Of a stretch of DNA of 64,000 nt, positions 26,031 to 35,252 are shown piece after piece; position 1 is the stretch's first letter; each line of letters starts with the position of its first letter. Position numbers and translations under genes: made by a program. This DNA comes from Phycisphaeraceae bacterium (lineage in GTDB: Bacteria > Planctomycetota > Phycisphaerae > Phycisphaerales > UBA1924). The notes under the pieces were generated by a model. That model was not told the origin of the DNA. It did not search any database and saw nothing but the letters and a program-made list of their open reading frames with translations. The DNA lies in the NCBI GenBank assembly GCA_019636555.1, contig JAHBXH010000001.1, positions 3,382,928-3,446,927 of the forward strand, in the 5' to 3' direction.

Positions 26031-26846
26031 ATGTCGTCCCCAACTTTCTCAGGCTCCGTCCCCAAGACCTATCACGATTTTCTCGGCCCGCTCATCTTCG
26101 ATGCGTACGCGCGCGATCTGACCGCGCGGATCACGCCGCTGCTGAATGCGAATTCGAAAGCCCGAATCCTCGAACTCGCCTGCGGCACTGGCATCGTGAC
26201 CGAATGTATCGCACAGGCGCTCCCGTCGGGCGCTTCGCTCATCGCGACCGACATCAGCGAGCCGATGCTCGCTCACGCTCGCACCACTTACAGTGGCGCG
26301 CCGGGAGTCACCTTCCAGACTGCCGATGCCTGCGCGCTTCCGTTCAAGGACGGCTCGTTCGACCTGATCGCCTGTCAATACGGCGTCATGTTCTTCCCGG
26401 ACAAGGTGAAGGCGATGCGGGAAGCTCGGCGCGTCCTCGCGCCCGGCGGCGCGTACATTTTCAATATCTGGGATTCGCTGGAGCACAACCCGATCCCGAG
26501 ACTTGTGCACGAGACGCTCGCGTCGCTCCTGCCCGACAATCCGATCCAGTTTCTCGCGAAGATGCCTTATGGGTATTCCGATCGCGCGGAGATCGAGCGC
26601 GTCACGCGGGCGGGCGGGTTTGAGAATGTGAAGATCGAAACCGTCGAGTTTCCGAGTAGCGCGCCCTGCGCGGCGGACGCGGCGCGGGCGTGGGTTGAGG
26701 GAACACCCGTACTCAGCGCCCTTCTCGAGCGCGGCATCACCGATCCGGCGCCGTTCAGGATTGCCGCGGAGAAGGCGATCGCCGCGAACCTTGGCGACAA
26801 GCCGTGCGGCGCCACGATGAGGGCGATCGTGGTGACGGCGAGTTGA
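26031..26846 (+). CDS. Class I SAM-dependent methyltransferase (UbiE/Methyltransf_11 type)
   Basis: 271 aa from the ATG 12 bp after the octamer array; the frame is open through the array but only because of its composition. Motif I ILELACGTGIVTE, acidic ATDISEPML, then DACALPFKDGSFDLIACQYGVMFFPD and VLAPGGAYIFNIWDS give the complete methyltransferase-11 signature. Substrate unknown. It ends 14 bp from the convergent TIG-protein gene. Confidence 0.85.
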   Translation: MSSPTFSGSVPKTYHDFLGPLIFDAYARDLTARITPLLNANSKARILELACGTGIVTECIAQALPSGASLIATDISEPMLAHARTTYSGAPGVTFQTADACALPFKDGSFDLIACQYGVMFFPDKVKAMREARRVLAPGGAYIFNIWDSLEHNPIPRLVHETLASLLPDNPIQFLAKMPYGYSDRAEIERVTRAGGFENVKIETVEFPSSAPCAADAARAWVEGTPVLSALLERGITDPAPFRIAAEKAIAANLGDKPCGATMRAIVVTAS

Positions 26847-26860
26847 TGAGAGCCTTTCGA

Positions 26861-28258
26861 TCAATAGCAAACCAGCTGGTCGTACGCCGTCGCAAAGAGG
26901 ACAAAGTCCGCGTCGTCGACCAGGAGGTTTCCGTCGAGGTCGGCGATGCAGTCAAAGTCGAACAATCTCGCGTTGCTCAACTGATTCGCCGCGAAGACCG
27001 TTATCGAAGCCGAGGCGCTTGTCGGATTGGGAACAACAACGTGTAATCGCGTCGAGCTTTTGGATACGACGCTCGCGGCCAATCCGCCGAAGAGCACGGC
27101 GGGGGTCTGACCGAAATTCTGTCCATCGATCTGGATGATCGAACCGGGGATCGCGTGATTCGGGGCGGTCACGATCAAAGGGGCGAGATAGCCGATGGAC
27201 GTCTGCGTGCTTCCGCTTGCGGTCTGAATGACGACCGGCTGCCCGAGACCCTGCCCGGCCGGAGCATCAAACTTCAGTGTGGTGTGGGCCGCGATGACGT
27301 TGGTCGCAGCAATCCCCCCGACCAAAACCTGTGCGACCGTTGCGAAATTCTGACCGGTGACGGTGACCTGCTGCCCACCCGCCGTGCCGACGAGCGAGGG
27401 AACGGGCGACCCGCTGACGGACGGCGCGCCGTAGCTGTACGTCGCGGTGCCGGAAGCCGGCTGACCACCAACCGTGACCGCGACCGGGAGGTTCAGGCCG
27501 ACGCCGGGGGGCGTGAGACACGAGATCGATGAGGGTGTGACAGAGCCGAGGGTGCACGGATTGCCGCCGATCGTCACCTGCGTCGCGCCGCTCATAAAAC
27601 CCGTACCCATGATGGTGATGCTGTGTCCGCCGCTGGTCGAACCGCCGTTGCCGGCGACCGAGCTGACAAAGGGCGGAGAATACGAAAACTCGTGCGTGGT
27701 CACCGACTGTCCACCCGAAGTCACCTTGAGTTCAATACCCTTCCCGCTGCCCGGCGGCAGTTGAAACTGAATGACCGAATCCGATTGAAATGTCACTATC
27801 ACGCCGGCGCCGCCGAATGTCACCGACGGGTTCGAACCGAAGTTAGTGCCCGAGACCGTGATGGTGCCTCCGCCCGCGGTCGGCCCGCTTAAAGGCGCGA
27901 TCTCGCGAAGCGACGGTCCCTGATAGTCGATGAGAACCTGATTTGAAGAGACGCCGCCGCTGAAGAACGCCTGGATGGTCTTCGCGGTCCCCGTGCCCGC
28001 GGGCATGACGAACTCAATTTGAGTTGCGGACGATGAAATGATGCGCGGTGAGAAGTTGTTACCGACCTGAACGCCGGTCACGACTGCGGGGAAACCGGTG
28101 CCGACCAATTTCGCAAATTGACCTCCGGCGGCAGGGGTTTGACTGAGCGGGCTGCCGCCGACATCCACGACCTGCGTGATGACTTGGCTGTGCGCGAACG
28201 AAGCGAGAGTGGCCGAGGCAACAGCGCATGCTGCCGTAGCACGAAAACGATTGGACAT
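26861..28258 (-). CDS. Secreted TIG/IPT-repeat protein with C-terminal dockerin-like motif
   Basis: 465 aa; ATG with GGAGGAGA six bases upstream. Signal peptide (ACAVASATLASFAHS), then about five TIG/IPT immunoglobulin-like repeats, each with the pattern GPTAGGGTITVSGTNFG, GGNGGSTSGGHSITIMGTGF, GTAGGQQVTVTGQNF and AIPGSIIQIDGQNFGQ. The C terminus DLDGNLLVDDADFVLFATAY is one EF-hand-like dockerin-type calcium loop, common at the ends of secreted proteins of Phycisphaerae. A surface or secreted adhesin-like role is inferred. Confidence 0.85.
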   Translation of the reverse strand: MSNRFRATAACAVASATLASFAHSQVITQVVDVGGSPLSQTPAAGGQFAKLVGTGFPAVVTGVQVGNNFSPRIISSSATQIEFVMPAGTGTAKTIQAFFSGGVSSNQVLIDYQGPSLREIAPLSGPTAGGGTITVSGTNFGSNPSVTFGGAGVIVTFQSDSVIQFQLPPGSGKGIELKVTSGGQSVTTHEFSYSPPFVSSVAGNGGSTSGGHSITIMGTGFMSGATQVTIGGNPCTLGSVTPSSISCLTPPGVGLNLPVAVTVGGQPASGTATYSYGAPSVSGSPVPSLVGTAGGQQVTVTGQNFATVAQVLVGGIAATNVIAAHTTLKFDAPAGQGLGQPVVIQTASGSTQTSIGYLAPLIVTAPNHAIPGSIIQIDGQNFGQTPAVLFGGLAASVVSKSSTRLHVVVPNPTSASASITVFAANQLSNARLFDFDCIADLDGNLLVDDADFVLFATAYDQLVCY

Positions 28259-28499
28259 TCCAATCTCCTCCAAAGACGGCTGAACGCCGGAAACGACTCA
28301 ACAACACCACGTATCGTATCGGAATTCGGTCAGAATCCAAAGCCGATTTGATGGACGATTCTGAAGCCTCCCTCTTCGAGTGCTCGGACGTGCACGGGGC
28401 ATACGAGCATTCACCTTGGCCTCCCGGAGATCGGAGACTCACCATGCGGACGATCTTGGTGACGGCGAGTTGACTCTTGTCCGCACGTCGCCGACGGCA

Positions 28500-29177
28500 T
28501 CAGTGCCCGACGACCAGTCTCCAAACGACGACATAGGCATTACTGAAGGGCTCCTCGCGGAAAAAAGTCGGCGCGAATCCAGGGGTTCCCACGAACGGTC
28601 GCAGCATCCAGCCCATCTGAATACCAACGAAGATGTAGGCGACCAGCCAGTAGCTCAACATCAGCGCGTGCCGGCGCGAACGCATCAGCAACGGTCGGTA
28701 CCGTCGCCAGAGAATTGCCTGTGCCGCGAGCGTCGCGATGAAGAACATCATCCCGTTCGTCAGCAGAGCCGTCCGATGATCGACACCGTTCGCATACATG
28801 AACAACGTGATCGGAGAGAGCGAGACAAGCGCCGCCGCGAACGCGGCCTGCGAACTGACGATCGCCCGGAGCGCAGTCCGCAGATCGTCCCTCAGTCTCA
28901 GCACTGTGCTCAACGCGAAGTATCCCGGCAAACAAACGGCCGACGTCGCAAAGATCAGCAGGGGCATCTTCACCGCCGAGTAAATCGGGCCCATCGCCCG
29001 CGGCTCGCTCAGTTCGAACGCCCCCATCGCCAGCCCGTACAGCGGACTGAAGAGCGCGATCGTCAGAATCGCACGCCGGATCGGCGGGGAGTCGCCTGGG
29101 CGCCGGAGTTGATCAAGCAGACGCGCGACAAAAACTAGGTCTGCTTCGCGGATTGAAGACGACCTCGCGGCGCTCAC
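28500..29177 (-). CDS. Multispanning membrane protein, paralogue of its upstream neighbour
   Basis: 225 aa from a GTG whose bases overlap the upstream gene's TGA (GTGA). About five hydrophobic segments: PLYGLAMGAFELS, KMPLLIFATSAVCLPGYFAL, SSQAAFAAALVSLSPITLFM, NGMMFFIATLAAQAIL and YWLVAYIFVGIQMGW. Ends with QMGWMLRPFVGTPG, the same motif as its neighbour (QMGWLLRPFIGHPG). I recall similar proteins in other planctomycetes under an uninformative label; the function is unknown. The pair probably forms a heteromeric complex. Confidence 0.75.
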   Translation of the reverse strand: MSAARSSSIREADLVFVARLLDQLRRPGDSPPIRRAILTIALFSPLYGLAMGAFELSEPRAMGPIYSAVKMPLLIFATSAVCLPGYFALSTVLRLRDDLRTALRAIVSSQAAFAAALVSLSPITLFMYANGVDHRTALLTNGMMFFIATLAAQAILWRRYRPLLMRSRRHALMLSYWLVAYIFVGIQMGWMLRPFVGTPGFAPTFFREEPFSNAYVVVWRLVVGH

Positions 29178-29941
29178 CTGCGGCCGCCCTTTCCAGGATC
29201 CAGTTGGCCCGCCGTCGAATTCCAAACGCTTTCGATGAAACTCCCGCTGCGAGCGCGCAGAAAAGTCAGTTCCTGACCCGGATGACCGATGAACGGCCGC
29301 AGCAGCCAACCCATCTGCGATCCCACCAATGCATAGGTGACAATCCAGATGAAGAACATTCCTGTGACCGATCGCCTCGAAATGAGCTCATCGGCACCGC
29401 TTGCTTGCTCGGTCTGCTTTGATGCTTCATCCTCCTGCAGCTTGATCAGCGCCCTCAAGAGAAACCCGATGCTGACGATTCCGGCGATGCCGAGGAGCGC
29501 AACATTCAGAAGCACGATGAATGTGTAGCTCGTCGTGCTCACGGTGAAGAACGCCAGAATCGGCCCGAGGGATGCCGCAAGCGCGAGGTTCACCACGATT
29601 GTCGCGACGAGCAGCCGCAGCGTCGCCCGGAAGCCCAGCCCGCACCCCATGAGTGCGTTAAACACATACAAACTGGGAAACGTCACACCGAGCGTCAAGA
29701 GGAACAACGCCGGAAGCTTTATCATGAGATACAAAAGGTGCAGCCACGCATTCGGAGCGCCTCCCGCGATCGCGTACCACGCCATGAACGAGCCGTAAAT
29801 TGCCCCGAGTGCAAGGGCCCACGGGCCAAAGAGCCGGACAGGGGTCAAACCAACCCGCACTTGGCTCGCGTCGGTTAGTTTGCCACGCAAGAGTTCATCA
29901 AGCGCGTGGATCGCGCTCGCCCGGAATGGAACGTTGGTCAT
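29174..29941 (-). CDS. Multispanning membrane protein, first of a coupled pair
   Basis: 255 aa. Six hydrophobic segments, with KLPALFLLTLGVTFPSLYVFN, then LLVATIVVNLALAASLGPILA, SYTFIVLLNVALLGIAG and VTYALVGSQMGWLLRPFIG. The order and the conserved F-P-S-L-Y and Q-M-G-W-L-R-P-F motifs match the downstream gene, so the two arose by tandem duplication. Its stop overlaps the downstream GTG. Family of unknown function. Confidence 0.75.
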   Translation of the reverse strand: MTNVPFRASAIHALDELLRGKLTDASQVRVGLTPVRLFGPWALALGAIYGSFMAWYAIAGGAPNAWLHLLYLMIKLPALFLLTLGVTFPSLYVFNALMGCGLGFRATLRLLVATIVVNLALAASLGPILAFFTVSTTSYTFIVLLNVALLGIAGIVSIGFLLRALIKLQEDEASKQTEQASGADELISRRSVTGMFFIWIVTYALVGSQMGWLLRPFIGHPGQELTFLRARSGSFIESVWNSTAGQLDPGKGGRR

Positions 29942-30177
29942 GAGTCCTTCTTGTCTGGTGCATGAACGAGTTATCGGCGCGTTCTCTCACGCTCTTCCGA
30001 GCCACGCCGTTCTTTGCTTTTTGCGATTACGTCCTGCTTCTATCGCCCCGCGTTTCTTTACTCCGACGGGGTGATCAGGCTTATGCACGTTGCGGGAATT
30101 CGGTTCGCGCATCGTCCGTATTTTTTCGGGCTTCGCAAATCGCCTTCGCCACCCCGCTCGGCAAGTACACTGCGCCC

Positions 30178-31392
30178 ATGCTTCTCCGCTACTCGCCCGC
30201 ACTGTTTCTTGCCGCGTTTTTTACCCTCCCGGCGTTTGCTCAAACCAGCGCCCCGCCTACACCGGGGCGAATGGCGGCAACACCAGGCCCCCACATGCCA
30301 CCCCGGGGTGAATGGTGGCACCGCAATCCGTCCGATTTCGAATTGGACGATGCCGCGATCGCCGAAGCCATCAAGTGGGCGCAAACACAAGATTCGGGCT
30401 GGGATTTTGCGAAACAGCCCGAGCTTTTCGGCCTTCCCATCGGTCCGCTCCCCGCGAGTCACGCCGCGACCAACGGCGTCATTGTCATGCACGGCTACAT
30501 CATCGCCGAGTTCGGCGACATCAACGCCGTCGATCCCACATACAGCGTGGCAAAGAGTTTCCTCTCCACGATTCTCGGACTCACGCTCGATCGCGGAAAG
30601 ATCAAGTCGATTTCTGATCCGGTCGTCGAATACATCCACGACGGTGGCTACACCGATCCCTCCAGCACCCAACCCCACAACTCAAAGATCACCTGGCAAC
30701 ACCACGCCACACAAACCAGCGAATGGCAGGGTGAAATGTTCGGCAAGCCCAGCACATTCCTTGGCGCGGAGCAGTTCGGCAAGGGTGCAATGAAGCCGCG
30801 CGACATCAAAGATCCTGGCTCCTACTTCGAATACAACGACGCCCGCATCAACCGCTTCTCGCTCTCGCTCCTCCGTCTCTGGAAGCGTCCGCTTCCCGAT
30901 GTCCTCAAGTCTGAAATCATGGATCCCATCGGCGCTTCCGACACGTGGAAGTGGATCCCGTACGACAATGCTTCCGTCGAAGTCGAAAACCCCGACGGCA
31001 AGACCGTTCCCATGCCTTCAGTGAGTGGCGGCACCCGATGGGGCGGCGGCCTCTGGATCAGCACCCTCGATCTCGCCCGTTTCGGCCTGCTCATTTCTCG
31101 CAACGGATTGTGGCACCGACAGATCGTCTCCGAAAAGTGGATTCGGCAGGCCACACACCCGCACCCCGAGCTCTCTGGCAGCCGCCCCGACTACGGCTAC
31201 CTCTGGTGGCTCAATACCACCAACGCCTGGCCCGCCGCGCCCAAATCCTCTTTTGCGGCAATCGGCGCCGGCAACAACACCATCTGGATCGACCCCGAGC
31301 ACGATCTCGTCGTGGTTTGGCGCTGGCACATGCAAGATGCTCAGGCCGAGTTCTACAAACGCATCCTCGCGGCTTTTCCCGCGAATAGATGA
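30178..31392 (+). CDS. Secreted serine hydrolase of the beta-lactamase/DD-peptidase fold
   Basis: 404 aa from the ATG with a clean signal peptide (LLRYSPALFLAAFFTLPAFAQ); the frame upstream is open but includes the promoter. The catalytic SxxK reads TYSVAKSF; the second tyrosine motif is FEYNDARIN, and a late SGGTRWGGGLWIS and FAAIGAGNNTIWIDPEHDLVVVW complete the class C beta-lactamase-like pattern. Such enzymes are esterases, peptidases or beta-lactamases; this one cannot be assigned a substrate. Confidence 0.82.
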   Translation: MLLRYSPALFLAAFFTLPAFAQTSAPPTPGRMAATPGPHMPPRGEWWHRNPSDFELDDAAIAEAIKWAQTQDSGWDFAKQPELFGLPIGPLPASHAATNGVIVMHGYIIAEFGDINAVDPTYSVAKSFLSTILGLTLDRGKIKSISDPVVEYIHDGGYTDPSSTQPHNSKITWQHHATQTSEWQGEMFGKPSTFLGAEQFGKGAMKPRDIKDPGSYFEYNDARINRFSLSLLRLWKRPLPDVLKSEIMDPIGASDTWKWIPYDNASVEVENPDGKTVPMPSVSGGTRWGGGLWISTLDLARFGLLISRNGLWHRQIVSEKWIRQATHPHPELSGSRPDYGYLWWLNTTNAWPAAPKSSFAAIGAGNNTIWIDPEHDLVVVWRWHMQDAQAEFYKRILAAFPANR

Positions 31393-31855
31393 AAGTGGAT
31401 GGGGTACATCTCGACAATCAATTGTCCAAATCCGCGACGGTGCCTGCGGGCTTGTCGTGCGCCGCGTGCGAGTATGACCTGACCGGTCTTCAAATATCGA
31501 GCGTTTGTCCGGAATGCGGCCACTGGGTCATTACACCATTCAGAGCGAAAGAACGAGTCCTGTTCCATTACCCGCATGGGTCCGCATGTTGCGATCCATT
31601 TATTTCGCAGCATTCACGCTGATCGTCACCACACCGTGGACAATACCGCCCATTGGCCGGGCTTTGGGAATGACTCGCGCCTTGTACAGGACGCAGTTTC
31701 CGGAGACCTTGGCAGTTTGTGGCTTGGCAACAATGCTGCTCGGGTTAGCGCTTTTCATCGTACTTTCAACTCGCGGCCATCGACTCGCGTGGCTGGTGCT
31801 CAGCACCGGGCCGCTCTTGATTTATTCTTGCCTCGGAGGGCTGGGGCAGCCGTAA
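31389..31855 (+). pseudogene. Zinc-ribbon membrane protein split by a frameshift
   Basis: Starts at an ATG overlapping the previous stop (ATGA). Frame 1 encodes a zinc ribbon (LSCAACEYDLTG ... SSVCPECGHWV) and stops at 31622. The continuation lies in another frame (SERTSPVPLPAWVRMLRSIYFAAFTLIVTTPW ... LVLSTGPLLIYSCLGGLGQP) with three hydrophobic segments, ending 31855. The zinc-ribbon-plus-membrane layout is typical of small planctomycete proteins, so one gene with a single-base shift around 31526-31545 is the best reading. A sequencing error is possible. Confidence 0.65.
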
Positions 31856-31869
31856 TTCCGGTCTCATGT

Positions 31870-32793
31870 TCACGCCTTCTTCGCCCACCTGAGCTTCGCC
31901 GAGCCCGCCCGGGGATTCTCCTTGAGTTCTGCCTCGTCCGCGACGATCGGGTCGCGTCCGTCGGCCGCGTACACACCTGCTCGGAACAAGTCCCGGAATG
32001 CGTGTTTCACCGGCCGATCCTCTCCGCTGTGAAAGGTGATGATCGCCGCGATCCCGCCGGGTTTCAGTACGCGCGGCAGAGCATCGAGCAAGTTGTCCAG
32101 GTTCGACAGTTCATGGTTCACCATGATCCGTAGTGCCTGAAAAGTCCGCGCCGCCGGATGCAGCTTCGCGCCCATGCCGCGCTCGATCGTGAAGTCGCGT
32201 GCTTCGCACACGATCGCCATGAGTTCTTCGGTGCGTGTGATCGGCTGCTTCGCCCGGCGCTTCACGATGAGCCGCGCGATCTCTTTCGAATCTTCTTCAT
32301 CCCCGAGTTCATACAGCGCGTCGGCGAGATCCTGTTCGGTCATCCTGTTGACGATCGCCGAGGCCGGTTCGCCGCGCGACGGGTCCATGCGCATGTCGAG
32401 CGGACCGGGCTTGCGATAGGAGAAGCCGCGCTCGGGGTCATCGATCTGCGTGCTGGCGACGCCAATATCGGCGAGAACTCCGTCCACACTCCCGAGCGCG
32501 ATGCCCAGGCCGCCGAGGGCTTTCTCGATGTTCCCGAAGTTGTCGTGCACGATGTCGAACCGCACCGTCCCCTCGCGCCCTTTCACTTTCTGGAGTTTGA
32601 CGCGTGCCTCGATGATGTTCGAAGGGTCGATATCGATCGCGATCAACCGACCGTCCGGCTTGATGCGTTCGAGAATTGCCGCGGCATGCCCACCCAGTCC
32701 GAGCGTGCAATCCACGATCGTCTGCCCGGGCTTGGGATCCAGCACCTCGAGCACCTGCTTGAGCAGAACGGGGATGTGCAAGTCTCGTTTCAA
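31870..32793 (-). CDS. rsmH: 16S rRNA (cytosine-1402-N4)-methyltransferase
   Basis: 307 aa. Methylates N4 of C1402 in the ribosomal P site. RsmH (MraW) signatures: HIPVLLKQVLEVL, DCTLGLGGHAAAIL, IAIDIDPSNI, DGVLADIGVASTQIDDPERGFSY, PLDMRMD, RTFQALRIMVNHEL and TFHSGEDRPVKHAFR. In many bacteria it sits in the division/cell-wall cluster; here it stands alone, divergent from the N-acetyltransferase gene. Confidence 0.95.
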   Translation of the reverse strand: MKRDLHIPVLLKQVLEVLDPKPGQTIVDCTLGLGGHAAAILERIKPDGRLIAIDIDPSNIIEARVKLQKVKGREGTVRFDIVHDNFGNIEKALGGLGIALGSVDGVLADIGVASTQIDDPERGFSYRKPGPLDMRMDPSRGEPASAIVNRMTEQDLADALYELGDEEDSKEIARLIVKRRAKQPITRTEELMAIVCEARDFTIERGMGAKLHPAARTFQALRIMVNHELSNLDNLLDALPRVLKPGGIAAIITFHSGEDRPVKHAFRDLFRAGVYAADGRDPIVADEAELKENPRAGSAKLRWAKKA

Positions 32794-32814
32794 TTGCGCT
32801 CTCTTTGCGTCGCG

Positions 32815-33675
32815 ATGGTACAGACTCCGCTCCTACCTTGGTCGTTTCGGGAAGTACGCTTGAGCACAACGACGATCGATCTTGACGCCTATTTCGTCCG
32901 CATCGGCTACGCGGGCCCGACCGACCCCACGCTCGACACGCTGGGCGCGATCCAGTTGCACCACGCCTGTTCGATCCCGTTCGAGAATCTCGACGTTCTG
33001 CTCAAACGCGGCATCGCGCTCGATCTCGACTCGATTCAAGCCAAGCTTGTTGCCAATCGCCGCGGCGGATACTGCTTCGAGCAGAACTGGCTGCTGCTCC
33101 ACGTGCTGCGCGAACTCGGTTTCAACGCGATGCCTCTCGCCGCACGGGTTCGCTTTCGACAGCCCCGCGATTTCGTTCCGCCCCGCACCCACATTTTCGT
33201 TCGCGTCGATTTGGGCAACGAGCAGTGGATCGCTGATGTCGGCGTCGGCGGCCTCTCTCCCACCGCACCGATCCGATTTGTGCTGAACGAGGAACAGGAA
33301 TCGCCTCACGAGCCCCGACGGATCGTGCGCGAGAACGACCGGTTCTATCACCAGGTGAAACTGGCCGGAGTCTGGGAAGATGTGTGCGAATTCACCGGCG
33401 AAGAGATGCACGCGATCGACCGTGAAGTCGGCAACTGGTGGACGAGCACAAATCCCAATTCAAAGTTTGCGCAGAACATCATGGCCGCGATCGCAAACCG
33501 CGACGGAACTCGATACGTGCTCGAAACCCGGAACTTCACGCACCGTCGCGCGAGCGACGGCGAAGCATTGAAGAGCGAGGTCATCGCGGACTCGGCCCGA
33601 TTGCTCCAAGTGCTTCGAACGCACTACCGACTCGAGTTTCCGAGTGGAACAGTGTTTGGAGTCGGGGGGCTGTAA
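32815..33675 (+). CDS. Arylamine N-acetyltransferase
   Basis: 286 aa from ATG 32815; a TTG at 32860 preceded by GGGAAG would begin nearer the conserved TIDLDAYFVRIGYAG and is the main alternative. The catalytic triad is readable: Cys in RRGGYCFEQN, His in PPRTHIFVRVDL, Asp in WIADVGVGGL. Transfers acetyl from acetyl-CoA to arylamines, arylhydroxylamines or hydrazines. About 280 residues is normal for the family. Confidence 0.92.
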   Translation: MVQTPLLPWSFREVRLSTTTIDLDAYFVRIGYAGPTDPTLDTLGAIQLHHACSIPFENLDVLLKRGIALDLDSIQAKLVANRRGGYCFEQNWLLLHVLRELGFNAMPLAARVRFRQPRDFVPPRTHIFVRVDLGNEQWIADVGVGGLSPTAPIRFVLNEEQESPHEPRRIVRENDRFYHQVKLAGVWEDVCEFTGEEMHAIDREVGNWWTSTNPNSKFAQNIMAAIANRDGTRYVLETRNFTHRRASDGEALKSEVIADSARLLQVLRTHYRLEFPSGTVFGVGGL

Positions 33676-33720
33676 CCAAAACGCTCGAGCCGCGATTCCC
33701 GCCTGTACACTCCGATTTGG

Positions 33721-35223
33721 ATGACTCCGCAGGTTCTCATTGTCGGCGCCGGCCCGACGGGACTCGTGCTGGCGCTTTTCCTGCGTCACCTGAGCATTCC
33801 CTTTCGGATCATCGACAAACTGTCGGGTCCCGGGCAGGCGTCGCGCGCCATGGTCATTCAGGCACGCACGCTCGAGTTCTACCGCCAGATCGGCTTTGCA
33901 GACAAATGCATCGACGCCGGAATCAAGATGCGCGGCATCCGGCTGCGCGAGCAAGGAAAACAGATCGCCGGCTTTCGGTTCGATCAGATCGGCGACGACA
34001 TCAGCCCCTATCCGTTCGTGCTCAGCCTGCCGCAGGACGATCATGAACACCTGCTCGTCGCGGAATTGCAGGCGCTCGGCGTCGATATCGAGTGGAGCAC
34101 CGAACTCACTCATTGCGAGAACCACGATTCTCACGTGCGGACGACTCTCCGGAACCGAAGCGGCGATGAAACGATCGACTTCCGATTCCTCTGCGCGTGC
34201 GACGGCGCGAGAAGCACCGTACGGGAGACTCTCGGATTCGGCTTTCCCGGAGGCACGTACGACGAGGTCTTTTATGTCACCGACGTCGATGCGCGGGGCC
34301 TTGAATTTGACGACAGCGTGAACATCTCGGTTTCGAAAGGCACATTCATCCTGGCGTTCCCGGTGCGCTCAAAGGGTTCGTATCGCTTCATCGGGATCGT
34401 TCCGCCCGATCATCCGGACCCGACGAAAGCGACTTTCGAAGACATTCGGCCGATCATCCGGTCGCAGCTCAACGCAGAAGTGCAGGCCGTTCACTGGTTT
34501 TCCGCGTACCGCGTCCATCACCGCGTCGCGCAGGGTTTCCGGCGCGGCAGCGTGTTTCTCTCCGGCGACGCCGGGCACATCCACAGCCCCGCGGGCGGAC
34601 AGGGAATGAACACCGGCATCGGCGACGCGGTGAATCTCGCGTGGAAGCTCGCGGCGGTGCTTGAACACCGTGCCGCACCCGAGATTCTCGATACCTATGA
34701 GTCTGAGCGCATGGGATTCGCGCGCACGCTCGTTGACACCACCGACCGGATCTTCGAAGCGGTGGTCGGACCGGGCGTCGGGCCTGGCTTTGTTCGAAGC
34801 GTGCTTTTTCCGTTTGTGTTTCCCCTCTTGCTCAAGAGTCGGGCTATTCGGCGTGCCCAGTTCCGTCTTGTTTCGCAGGTGCGCATCCAATATCACAGCA
34901 GCGCGCTCAGCCGCGGCAAGTCCGGGAAACTGAAGGGTGGCGACCGGCTCCCTTGGCTTCTGACGCACGACAATTTCGCGCCGCTTCGTTCGCTCGATTG
35001 GCAGTTGCACGCGTTCGGTTCGCAAAGCGAGAACACTCCCCGCTTCGCGAAGACACACAATCTCGCCTATTCACACTTTCCCTTTGATTCGCACGCGGCG
35101 GACGCCGGCTTCTCGCCAACGGAGCTTTACCTCGTGCGGCCGGATGGGCACATCGGCCTCATCGCCTCGGAGGAAATGGAGGTTCACAATTACCTCCGGC
35201 ACTGGAACATTCGGGCCAGATGA
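33721..35223 (+). CDS. FAD-dependent aromatic monooxygenase (PheA/TfdB type)
   Basis: 500 aa. FAD-binding GxGxxG near the start (VLIVGAGPTGLVLALFL), the DG motif FLCACDGARSTVRETLG, and the second FAD motif FLSGDAGHIHSPAGGQGMNTGIGDAVNLAWKLAAVL. These mark the flavoprotein hydroxylases that act on phenolic compounds. The ~150-residue C terminus is shorter than in the classic PheA with its thioredoxin-like domain. A neighbour of the N-acetyltransferase, so a small aromatic-compound pair is possible. Confidence 0.88.
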   Translation: MTPQVLIVGAGPTGLVLALFLRHLSIPFRIIDKLSGPGQASRAMVIQARTLEFYRQIGFADKCIDAGIKMRGIRLREQGKQIAGFRFDQIGDDISPYPFVLSLPQDDHEHLLVAELQALGVDIEWSTELTHCENHDSHVRTTLRNRSGDETIDFRFLCACDGARSTVRETLGFGFPGGTYDEVFYVTDVDARGLEFDDSVNISVSKGTFILAFPVRSKGSYRFIGIVPPDHPDPTKATFEDIRPIIRSQLNAEVQAVHWFSAYRVHHRVAQGFRRGSVFLSGDAGHIHSPAGGQGMNTGIGDAVNLAWKLAAVLEHRAAPEILDTYESERMGFARTLVDTTDRIFEAVVGPGVGPGFVRSVLFPFVFPLLLKSRAIRRAQFRLVSQVRIQYHSSALSRGKSGKLKGGDRLPWLLTHDNFAPLRSLDWQLHAFGSQSENTPRFAKTHNLAYSHFPFDSHAADAGFSPTELYLVRPDGHIGLIASEEMEVHNYLRHWNIRAR

Positions 35224-35252
35224 TGTGCGAGCGTCGGCGGTATGCTGATCGC

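Noticed and set aside
25705..26043. A minus-strand open frame reading KGAKGQRG repeats through the octamer array
   Set aside because: It is only the array translated; units of eight bases give the same peptide in all frames and no homologue-like region exists outside the repeats.
32158..32814. Long plus-strand frame preceding the N-acetyltransferase
   Set aside because: Antisense to rsmH; the family similarity begins after 32860.
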